Source: Triplophysa rosa (Eukaryota; Chordata; Actinopteri; Cypriniformes; Nemacheilidae). From it: DNA of 64,000 nt. The position numbers and the translations under genes were made by a program. Below the pieces are notes generated by a model. That model did no database searches, was not told the origin of the DNA, and worked only from the letters and a program-made list of their open reading frames with translations. Location: positions 3,560,475-3,624,474 of the forward strand of contig NC_079908.1 in the NCBI RefSeq assembly GCF_024868665.1. The letters are read 5' to 3'. Positions 22,706 through 31,927 of the stretch are shown piece by piece; within the stretch, counting starts at the first letter, position 1, and each line of letters starts with the position of its first letter.

Positions 22706-24300
22706 CAAACCCGATTCCAAAAAAGTTGGGACACTGTACAAATTGTGAATAAAAAAGGAATGCAATAATTTACGAATCTAATAAACTTATATTTTATTCA
22801 CAATAGAATGTAGATAACATATCAAATGTTGAAAGTCAGACATTTTGAAATGTCATGCCAAATATTGGCTCATTTTGGATTTCATGAGAGCTACACATTC
22901 CAAAAAAGTTGGGACAGGTAGCAATAAGAGGCCGGAAAAGTTAAATGTACATATAAGGAACAGCTGGAGGACCAATTTGCAAATTATTAGGTCAATTGGC
23001 AACATGATTGGGTATAAAAAGAGCCTCTCAGAGTGGCAGTGTCTCTCAGAAGTCAAGATGGGCAGAGGATCACCAATTCCCCCAATGCTGCGGCGAAAAA
23101 TAGTGGAGCAATATAAGAAAGGAGTTTCTCAGAGAAAAATTGCAAAGAGTTTGAAGTTATCATCATCTACAGTGCATAATATCATCCAAAGATTCAGAGA
23201 ATCTGGAACAATCTCTGTGCGTAAGGGTCAAGGCCGGTAAACCATACTGGATGCCCGTGATCTTCGGGCCCTTAGACGGCACTGCATCACATACAGGAAT
23301 GCTACTGTAATGGAAATCACAACATGGGCTCAGGAATACTTCCAGAAAACATTGTCGGTGAACACAATCCACCGCGCCATTCGCCGTTGCCGGCTAAAAC
23401 TCTATAGGTCAAAAAAGAAGCCATATCTAAACATGATCCAGAAGCACAGGCGTTTTCTCTGGGCCAAGGCTCATTTAAAATGGACTGTGGCAAAGTGGAA
23501 AACTGTTCTGTGGTCAGACGAATCAAAATTTGAAGTTCTTTTTGGAAAACTGGGACACCATGTCATCCGGACTAAAGAGGACAAGGACAACCCAAGTTGT
23601 TATCAGCGCTCAGTTCAGAAGCCTGCATCTCTGATGGTATGGGGTTGCATGAGTGCGTGTGGCATGGGCAGCTTACACATCTGGAAAGGCACCATCAATG
23701 CTGAAAGGTATATCCAAGTTCTAGAACAACATATGCTCCCATCCAGACGTCGTCTCTTTCAGGGAAGACCTTGCATTTTCCAACATGACAATGCCAGACC
23801 ACATACTGCATCAATTACAACATCACGGCTGCGTAGAAGAAGGATCCGGGTACTGAAATGGCCAGCCTGCAGTCCAGATCATTCACCCATAGAAAACATT
23901 TGGCTCATCATAAAGAGGAAGATGCGACAAAGAAGACCTAAGACAGTTGAGCAACTAGAAACCTGTATTAGACAAGAATGGGACAACATTCCTATTCCTA
24001 AACTTGAGCAACTTGTCTCCTCAGTCCCCAGACGTTTGCAGACTGTTATAAAAAGAAGAGGGGATGCCACACAGTGGTAAACATGGCCTTGTCCCAACTT
24101 TTTTGAGATGTGTTGATGCCATGAAATTTAAAATCAACTTATTTTTCCCTTAAAATGATACATTCTCTCAGTTTAAACATTTGATATGTCATCTATGTTG
24201 TATTCTGAATAAAATATTGAAATTTGAAACTTCCACATCATTGCATTCTGTTTTTATTCACAATTTGTACAGTGTCCCAACTTTTTTGGAATCGGGTTTG
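22706..24300 (+). mobile_element. Tc1-like DNA transposon, nearly complete
   Basis: A 1595-bp element between TA dinucleotides (22704-22705 and 24301-24302). The first 50 bp of each end, beginning caaacccgattccaaaaaag, are identical in inverted orientation, and similarity extends to about 215 bp. The core caaaaaagttgggaca occurs at the tips and again near 22900 and 24090, so each end has the two-repeat (IR/DR) structure of Sleeping Beauty-like elements. Near-identical ends indicate a recent insertion. It carries one transposase gene, broken by a single stop codon. Confidence 0.95.
23058..24080 (+). pseudogene. Tc1-family transposase with one in-frame stop
   Basis: The reading frame covers about 340 codons, the normal length for Tc1 transposases, from ATG 23058 to TAA 24078-24080. 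An N-terminal paired-like helix-turn-helix (RRKIVEQYKKGVSQRKIAKS) is followed by an ochre codon at 23238-23240, after which the same frame continues LDARDLRAL. The DD34E catalytic triad is intact: Asp in LWSDES (codon 23517-23519), Asp in FQHDNARPH, Glu in DHSPIENIW, the last two separated by 34 residues. The protein would cut and paste the element at TA sites. The stop separates the DNA-binding part from the catalytic domain, so this copy should not make active enzyme unless the stop is read through. Confidence 0.93.
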
Positions 24301-24714
24301 TAGTTACTGTAATTGAATGTAATTTTAGTAAAGTAAGGGATTACTCTTATTTTACTTCTGATGTAATTGAACTAAATACTATGTAATATATTCAATAGTG
24401 GAAATGACATAAAAATTATAAGTCTAACTTTAAAATGTATGCTTTAAATGTATCATTCTCACATTTGTATACTTTGGTCAATAAGAATAATTTATGAAGT
24501 TATTTATTAATTATTTGAATGAATTAAAAGAGCCGTTTCATGTCTATCCTTGAATCAATTCTAATCAAGGTTGATGAAGGATATAGAAAGTAATTAGTAA
24601 TAAGTAATTAAATACTTTTTGGAGAGAGTAATTTGTACAGTAATCTAATTACACTATTGAATATGTAATTAGTAACTAGTAACTCATTACTTTTTCAGAG
24701 TATACCCAACACTG

Positions 24715-26500
24715 AGTTTAACTTACATTATGCTAGTGCTTGATCTGCAGTCTGCAGAAGTTTCGTAGTTTTTAAAGTATATGCCTGTCGGTAATGTAGC
24801 CTATTGTTTTTGCTCTTGGTCTACTGTAACAGTATTTTTGGACATCTGCCTAATTAAACTAATAAAACAGATATCATCTTTTAACACCACATTAGCTGTT
24901 GTTGTTACACTTTCAATGCCTTTACAAAAAACGTGTTATGAAAAGAGTGTTCTTCTGCAGACAACTCTGAATAAAACAGGTAATATAGAGTTTATTTTTC
25001 ATATTTCCCATACTGTGACCATAAGCGGTTCTTGTGAATAATAACTGCAATATGCAAACACTGCTAAATCAATCCATCCATGTAAATAAAAAATAAAAAC
25101 ATTCTGCAAACTAATAAACAAAGTTAAAACATCCAAACTACGGGATGCGTGAAGGGACAAACTGATCCTACTTTTTTTAACCGCGTTAAGATGTATTTCA
25201 TTTCTGACATTGAAATCTCTGGCAAAATTTAAATGTTTAGTTAAAATGATAACTTGCAGATACCGTTCATGGATTCATGGCCCTGTGAGTTGCATGTAAC
25301 AGTCTGTATTATTATTCTGAATAAAAACATTGATTTACATTTAAGAATTTGACATGAAAATTATGTTAGGTTAGATATAAAGTAATTATATCTAATTATA
25401 TAGGGGTGTGACGAGACACTTATCCCATGAGATGAGAGACAGATTGGGTTCACGAGATCAAGACAAGATTTTTACACTATTTTAAAGTAATCCTCAATGA
25501 TGAAATAAATGGAAAAAAATGGTCTTTTATTCACCTGAAAATCACAAAATTCAAAATAGGTGCATTTAAAAATGTGGCTTTAATTAATGTAATTTTACGT
25601 ATTTTTCCTCTTTGTATCTGTCAATATTATCCTGCTTCAGTATATGTGACATCAAATAAGATTTAAGGAAAACGTAATCTAAATGTAATCCAAAAGTAGA
25701 TTACATTACTAAAATGTGTAATCTAAGAGATTACGTTGCTGACTACAATTTTGTCATGTAATCTGTAATCAGTACTGATAACAATTAATAAGTAATCGAC
25801 CCAGCTCTGGTCTAGAAAATGGGAATTAGGGACAGAGTGTAGGCCTATAATAAGGGTTTCCCGTGTGCCCCTGTGTTCATAGAACTGCAGCTGCTGGATA
25901 TATGTGACAGAAATGCAATTTTTAAAATGATTGACTCAATTGATACAGGCGATTTTAAAACGCATTCTATTTTTAATAATTCATTATTAAATCAAATTAA
26001 TTTAACCAATACAAATATAAATGTTTACTCTGAAACAAGTTAATGCAATAATTAATTTTATTTATGGACAGGTTAAACATCAGAGGTCCTTTGTGGTGAA
26101 AATATTTTATGCTATAGGATATTAAACACAATCTTGTGAATCTCTGATCTAGAAAATCACAGTCCACATAGACAATAGAGGAAAAGCTGAAAAAAGCAAA
26201 AGAAAAGCCCATAAAAAGATCTAGCCTATTATTGCAGTGTATTATTGGTTTGTCATCCCATATATTATTTTGCTTCCTGGCTTCTTGTTTTTTAATTGTA
26301 CAAAATGGATAAATATACAATAGGCCCAAACAGTACATACTTATGCAGATTCTTGTAATATTCACTAAAATTGTGATTTTCACTATAAAAATGATTATAT
26401 TAACATGGCCGTGAAAGGCCATATCAAGGGAATTAAACAAAAAAATGGAGCGTTACTTTGATGTCGCACAGCGGTCCGTCTGCGCAGAGCGCATACTGTG
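24715..26500. other. Gene-free stretch with a hAT end fragment
   Basis: taggggtgtgacgagacact at about 25399 looks like the left tip of a hAT element, followed by cacgagatcaagacaagatttttacac; no right end was found. From 25670 to 25810 repeated taatctaaatgtaatcc/gattacatt words recall the interior of the CAGTGTTGGG family. No gene. Confidence 0.45.
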
Positions 26501-26503
26501 GCA

Positions 26504-26513
26504 GTCACGTGAC
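26504..26513. promoter_or_regulatory. CLEAR/E-box palindrome upstream of fundc2
   Basis: gtcacgtgac is a perfect 10-bp palindrome of the type bound by USF and by TFEB/TFE3. It lies 49 bp before the fundc2 start codon in a CpG-rich patch (26455-26600) that is the likely promoter and 5' UTR. Confidence 0.5.
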
Positions 26514-26561
26514 GGAAACGTGCACGCAGGATTATCGCCCGGGTAGAAAACGCGAGGAAAA

Positions 26562-29500
26562 ATGACCGACAAGAAAGGTAAGCGTCGTGCTATCTTTAAT
26601 CATCACTCTTTAAACATTTAAACAGGACGCGTATTATTTTATCTACTTGACACTATCGTAATACGAGCCTTCATGAAAGTAACGTTAGTCTTAGAGCTGC
26701 TAAATTCCGTGTATATAACCATCTGCTTTTTAAGCAGGACTTTATTATTTAAACTGCGTAAAGTTATATACCAAGATTATGTGTTAAAGTGTCCCATTAA
26801 TATTATAATAACATTTTATAATGACGCTGCCAGCGTATTCACAGATCATCCGAGTACAGAAAGTCACATGTAAATGCCAATGTTTGTGGTGAATGAGTCA
26901 TTTTAACCACACACTCACTCCCCTTTATGGGGTAATTTAAAAAAGCAGCATCACAATAGCGGCATACTAAAAACCTGCTTTCTTTGAAAGAGAACACGCA
27001 CTGTCATCTTGACTTTAGCCGGACCCTACAGAAGGATTTAAACAAGCGCAAAGACACGAGCATCTTCATATTAACATGTTACATCATAGTTCAAAAGAAA
27101 AGTTGTCAGTGTTGATAACGTGCCAGCTCATGTTGAATGTCAAATATATGAATTTTTTGTCAGTAAGCGGTCGGCTCATCGCGTTACAGCTCAGATTGAA
27201 TCGTCCGTAGGACTCTTGACTTCAGATCAGTCTGAAAGCGATACTGTGTTGCCCTTGGCTGCAGTATGTGCTATTTCTGTGTCAGGCTTATGTCTGGAGT
27301 CCAACAAGGTCACTTCTTTGGACAAGGTTATTGTCAAGGCATGAGGCCCTGTAGGGACACCTTCACTGTCCAGTCAGATCTATATCTCAACTGTAATTTA
27401 GAGCAACCATGTTAGTTTGGAATTGTTCCAACAGAAAATGAAAGTAGTACACAGTGTGCATGTTGTTTTACTTCTGCTGCTTTACTTTCTGGTGTGTCAT
27501 AAGGTAACCAGATCAAGTATCAACGTGACTGTAATGTCATCCGAATGTTATCATGCGCGTGTTATAATTTCTTTTTGATTAATATCAAATTATTAGGGAT
27601 GTAACAATATCAAAATGTCACTGTACCTCGGTATAAAGTCCAAGGTGCAATATTTATTGCTGTATTTAAAATGACCAATGATGACTTAGAAACGTGCCGT
27701 AAGCATCCTCTTTTCTTTGTCCTCTAATCATTACTGTTGCTTAGAGGTGTGAGTTATAGTATGAGATGGGTCAGATGACCTAAAAATCCCTTTTATAAAA
27801 TAAAATAATTGCACCAGGGCAATTCTGTGAAAATGTCAACCTTACCACGAAAAAATAAAGTTTTTACCAGCGGTTTTTACTATGGTAACAGCACAGATTT
27901 TAACATTTGGTGGTTCAAATACCCATGTGAGATCTCTCTTCAAATTTGTGAAGCATTTGTTTTATTTTTAGTGCATGATTTTTCATAGTCAGGTAAGTGC
28001 CATTTTCAGGATTGTCACATCCATAACGCTACATATTCCTCATAAATGGACACATGAAAATTAATATAAAGTAACTATTTTATGTTCTATAAAAAGGCAT
28101 CCCTTCTCCATTCATTGGGTATTATTGCTTCAGGATTGTGCATTTTATTTTACAGAAATCCTACAAAGTTTATTGTCTCCCAAAAACCGCATCCTTTTTT
28201 TTGGTCACATCCATAACGCATGTTTATTTCCCTTTTTTTAAATAATTTTTTTCATAGACTGACATTTTTTGATGTTTAGACTCTGTCAACAAGGGTTCAG
28301 TAAAATATAAACAGATGGTTCAATACATTCGTAACAAATTCATTCTCTGAGCATTTTTATGTCACGTCCATAACGCAAAATGTCACGTCCATAACGTTGG
28401 AATTGCCCACCAGATAGACCTTGCCAAAGGTAACATCTATTATTTTTTTCTAACATTCTTTATGTTAGGCCTGGAAGACCTATCGATACAGTCATGTGAC
28501 CACGATAATATTGAGACAATTTTGCTATTGCGATAATAACACGAAATCGATAACATTGTTACATCCTTACTAATTATGCATTTAGCAGATGCTTTTATCC
28601 AAAGCAAAGTACAGTGTCCTGGGATTCGAACCTATGACCTTTGAACTGCTGACACAATGCTCTAGTTACAGGAACAAATTGTGTACTCTTTAATTTTTTG
28701 TGTTGCTGACCTGCGTGACAGTGGTTTTGTACGTACTGACATCATATTTTGAGTCTTGAGTTAAAATTGGGATTTAAAAAAAATGCACATCTTTATATTT
28801 CGACAGACGGCGAAACCTTTGATGTTTTGGAATTGGCAGAGCATGTCAAGAAACAAAGGTGGTGGAACAAAATGTTTGGCAAAAATAACTCTGGACCTGT
28901 GGCTGAGAAGTACTCTGTTGCAACACAGCTGGCCATTGGAGGAGTGACTGGCTGGTAATACATGATATTTACATGGACACATCTGTTTGGATAGCATTGA
29001 CATGTAACAAGAACACTGTCGCACCCTTGAGTACTGAGCTTAGTTGAAGAAGTAATATAAGTATACAAGTATGTACCTTAGTATGAGAAAAAGATTGTTT
29101 CTTGTATTCAGTGTATGTTTTTTTTTTAGGTGTGCAGGGTACTTGTTTCAGAGAGTCGGGAAGGTTGCTGCATCAGCTGTTGGTGGAGGATTCTTTCTGC
29201 TCCAGGTAACTGTTAAAACTGTATTTGAATTATGTGCATGCACTGTAACTTCTCATTTGACATGGGGAAAGCTACAAAAAATCTGTTCTGTACTTTCAGA
29301 TCGCTCATCACACGGGCTACATTACAATAGACTGGAAAAGAGTGGAGCACGATGTGAACCAAGCCAAGAAACAACTGAAGCTAAATACAGAAAAGCCAAC
29401 CAAAGAAGTGAGATCAAAATTCAATGAGGTAAATAACATTTTAACACCAAATATTTTATGCAACCATTTAAATATATTATTTTTATTATATGCTGGAAAA

Positions 29501-29708
29501 CACACATGAACCGAGTAAACTAACAACAGGTCATATTTCACTCTCCAAACAAACAAGCATGTAAATAAATTTAGAATTTGTTGACATTTCTTAATGACAA
29601 ACAAGGATGTCTTGTTTTGTCTTTCTGTAGGTGCAGGTGTTTGTCAAGAAAAACATTGTTCTCACAGGAGGCTTTGCTGGTGGATTTCTGCTGGGTCTGG
29701 CCTCATAG
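26562..29708 (+). CDS. fundc2: FUN14 domain-containing protein 2, complete (5 coding exons)
   Basis: Coding exons 26562-26577, 28807-28954, 29130-29205, 29300-29428 and 29631-29708 join in frame with GT-AG introns to 148 codons plus stop. The first exon codes only five residues (MTDKK) plus one base. The FUN14 domain follows: [19 protein letters not shown], then three glycine-rich membrane segments (about residues 40-60, 65-85 and 130-148), ending [16 protein letters not shown]14 proteins sit in the outer mitochondrial membrane; FUNDC1 is a hypoxia mitophagy receptor and FUNDC2 has been linked to lipid-dependent survival signalling. The words KKQRWW and [16 protein letters not shown] favour FUNDC2 over FUNDC1. 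FDVL near residue 10 fits an LC3-interacting core at the place of the FUNDC1 motif. The N-terminus is shorter than in human FUNDC2. Intron 1 (2.2 kb) holds nested transposons. Confidence 0.92.
27594..28569. mobile_element. hAT-type element in fundc2 intron 1
   Basis: Ends TAGGGATGTAACAATATC and GATAACATTGTTACATCCTTA (inverted) are flanked by caaattat (27586-27593) and ctaattat (28570-28577), 7 of 8 matching. It contains a nested MITE (27816-28409); the rest is about 380 bp. Confidence 0.75.
27816..28409. mobile_element. Nested MITE with a repeated 15-mer
   Basis: agggcaattctgtg at the left and cgttggaattgccc at the right give short inverted tips (gggcaattc). Inside, GTCACRTCCATAACG occurs at 28014-28028, 28204-28218, 28361-28375 and 28382-28396, all in the same direction. 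No coding frame. Ends are approximate. Confidence 0.55.
28578..28690 (-). mobile_element. tRNA-derived SINE
   Basis: On the minus strand: gttagagc-like start (gtaactagagcattg), a B-box-like ggttcgaatcc, then the tail ctttggataaaagcatctgc and an aaatgcat end. This order (pol III promoter boxes, then a LINE-like 3' tail) is that of common cyprinid SINEs. It sits immediately beside the hAT target duplication. Confidence 0.65.
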
Positions 29709-30223
29709 ATGCGCTCTCTCTCTCTCATACTACCTTTATGTCTTATGAATGAAGAATATCTATCGATTACATATATAGCAGATTACAGCTTTGGAAGTGT
29801 GTTATTGAAGCTTGTATTACACTTTGCACTCCTTTTTTGTCTGGGCTCTAATTAATAGGTTTAGGCATATTATAATGTATTCATCAGGTGTATTTAAGCA
29901 TGCTAGTATGTATTTTCATTACTTTTTTGGACAAGCATCGTTTTTATCATTTGTACCTGTTGCCCTGTTACACTTTTGTTATGCTCATATTTGAACAGTT
30001 TGCTATATATTTTTGGTACAAAACATTTTTGAAACGAATTTTGTTTAAACAAGTAAATTGAGTGAAATTACACCCTTAAATCCATATATAAACTTAAAAA
30101 TACTTAAAAAGTGTATTATAGAGCAAAGTGCATTTAAATGTTCAAACTCAAGTGAACATTTTTGTGCACTCTTTAAGTACGTTGTTGTAATAAATTGAGA
30201 CATGATTTTAAAAACAAAGGGTG

Positions 30224-30229
30224 AATAAA
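30224..30229 (+). terminator. Possible fundc2 polyadenylation signal
   Basis: AATAAA about 520 bp after the fundc2 stop codon. Other A-rich candidates exist, so the choice is tentative. Confidence 0.3.
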
Positions 30230-30580
30230 AGGTCATTTTCTTTTGTTAAAAATGATGTATTATGTGTTTCCTTTGGCTTTCTACACAGATCCCTGGTGTA
30301 TATCATCTTAAAGAGAACCTGTAAACTGTTTTCTCATTGGTGATTGATGTCACTTCATAAAATGAGGTTTGGTCATAAGATGAAGTAACAAGTAAATTTA
30401 CAAAGGCAAAAAATTATGTTGTACAGTATGTATCAATGAACAACATTCGCTCTAAAATGCATTACTGGGTATAATAAAATGATTACATCTAAAGCAGCTT
30501 CTGATTTATTTGAAAGCTGAATTTTATGAGTAGAGGATGACAGTGATGAATACACACTTGTACCGTATTTGTGATAAATA

Positions 30581-30586
30581 TTTATT
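30581..30586 (-). terminator. Polyadenylation signal of cmc4
   Basis: TTTATT on the plus strand reads AATAAA on the minus strand, 64 bp past the cmc4 stop codon. fundc2 and cmc4 converge here. Confidence 0.6.
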
Positions 30587-30649
30587 CAACATGTGCTTAA
30601 CGCGCACGAGGTAAAGACTCCACAGATCACCCCGATATATCAACGCATG

Positions 30650-30946
30650 CTATGTTGTTGTTGTCTTTGTAGATTTGATGTCTTTGGTAAATCCAGAACA
30701 GCACACAGAGTTTTCTCCTGCATGCGCTTCACAACACTTCTTCATGGCTCGGATCACATCGTCACAACGACTTTCCATGTATTTGTTGGCTGTTAAAACA
30801 TTTAACACACACACAATACAGGTGAATTTCTCGGAAACACCAGCTCGTAGTCACTTTTCATGTGCGACATGATTACTTTTTAGTCTACCTTGTAAACATT
30901 TCTGTATCGCACAGGCCTGCTTTTGACAAGGATCTTTTTGCGACAT
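30650..30946 (-). CDS. cmc4: CX9C motif-containing protein 4 (p8-MTCP1), complete, 2 coding exons
   Basis: Exon 30889-30946 encodes MSQKDPCQKQACAIQKCLQ plus one base and ends at a donor (aag|gtagac); exon 30650-30789 starts after ttttaacag and ends in TAG. Together 65 codons plus stop, close to the 68-residue human protein. Cysteines 7/17 and 28/38 make the twin CX9C pairs, and 39/50 give the third disulfide known from the human p8 structure; the helix-hairpin-helix of this family is imported into the mitochondrial intermembrane space by Mia40. Cys12 is also in human; Cys49 appears to be extra. Position between fundc2 and brcc3, on the opposite strand to both, is the vertebrate arrangement. 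A further non-coding first exon near 31000-31080 is likely. Confidence 0.93.
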
Positions 30947-31014
30947 CTTATTGTAAGATTTTAGTTGCAACTTTGATGAAGAAGAGAAGCTTGTGTTGTT
31001 TATGTGTGCATCTC

Positions 31015-31075
31015 TATTTCTTCCGGTCGGAAACATAGTGCGCGACACATAAAGACCGCGCACTGGCCGCTTATC
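31015..31075 (-). promoter_or_regulatory. Likely cmc4 promoter / first-exon region
   Basis: A CpG-rich patch with an ETS-type cttccgg (31020-31026) and gcgcgac/gcgcac words, 75 bp upstream of the cmc4 start codon, suits a housekeeping promoter. It is some 840 bp from the brcc3 start codon, so the two divergent genes do not obviously share one core promoter. Confidence 0.35.
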
Positions 31076-31302
31076 CGCTGCTGCGATAAATGGATACTTT
31101 ACAAAGACATTACAAAAACGTATTGATATGGGTCCTTTGGAGTAAAACACAACCAAGGAAAAATAAATAAATAACTCATCCATTCAGTTCTTTAGGAATA
31201 TATCGAGATTCGTTGGTTTCTTTTTGATATGGCCAGTGTAACATGACAGGACATTTTAAAGAACGTATTAATATTACTATAATAACAATAATATAGTAAA
31301 TA

Positions 31303-31532
31303 TATGAAGAGTTCGTTTCCAAAATGAGATAACTTTTTTCAAAACTCATCATGTTTTCATTGTTATCAAGTTTTTATTGTGTTAGTTAGCTGTATTTTTT
31401 AGTTATTATGACTCAATCAAAACAAATCAACTGCAGTTTGATTGGTATTAATTGGAATGCACAATAAAAAAACATGGTTTTGACAAATTTTAAAAACGGA
31501 GTTATCTCATTTTGGAATTAAACTCTTCATAT
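31303..31532. mobile_element. Short MITE between cmc4 and brcc3
   Basis: tatgaagagttcgtttccaa...atgagataact at the left pairs with agttatctcattttgg...aactcttcata at the right: an inverted repeat of about 35 bp with few mismatches, 230 bp overall. AT-rich core, no coding. Confidence 0.7.
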
Positions 31533-31844
31533 AGATTTTTATGGTTGCTGTATCAGCTTGACAATGCAGTTTTTTAGTGCAGTCTCATTGGTCTATTAGT
31601 GTGGGAACCCTGTGACATATCAGTCACAAAAAATGTGTACCATAATTTCTTTGACACTGATGTTTTTTTAGATAACATACTGCATTGTCATTTTTGAGTT
31701 TTGACTGGACTGTAAAGTCAGCGCCGTACGATCCATCTATGATGCGGAACACACACTTTGCCCATGCGCAAATGTTCCAGTAGGTGGCAATGTGTGCACC
31801 ACAAGCTGATTTGCCAACCGCCGTGAAACTTTGAAGAAGGAGAT

Positions 31845-31927
31845 GCGGAAGTGCTGCCCAGTCATAAACAAGCAATCAAACTCAGCACAACATTATTAAT
31901 TACATTACTTCTAATAATATGGCGGTG
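31845..31927 (+). promoter_or_regulatory. brcc3 promoter elements
   Basis: gcggaagtg (31845-31853) is an ETS-type site 66 bp before the start codon, and the start codon itself lies in a YY1-like aatATGGCGGtg. Both are typical of TATA-less housekeeping genes. Confidence 0.4.

Larger units (their letters stand above)
22673..24714. mobile_element. hAT-like MITE interrupted by a Tc1 element
   Basis: Ends cagtgttgggtgtaactagt and its complement at 24695-24714 (ending cccaacactg) match those of the intact copy at 50632-51060. Internal words (gtaagggattactcttatttt, gaattaaaagagccgtttcatg, gtctatccttgaatca) are shared too. Removing Tc1 leaves about 445 bp. The 8-bp flanks aaactaac and agtttaac agree at 5 of 8, so the duplication is eroded or absent. 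Confidence 0.75.
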
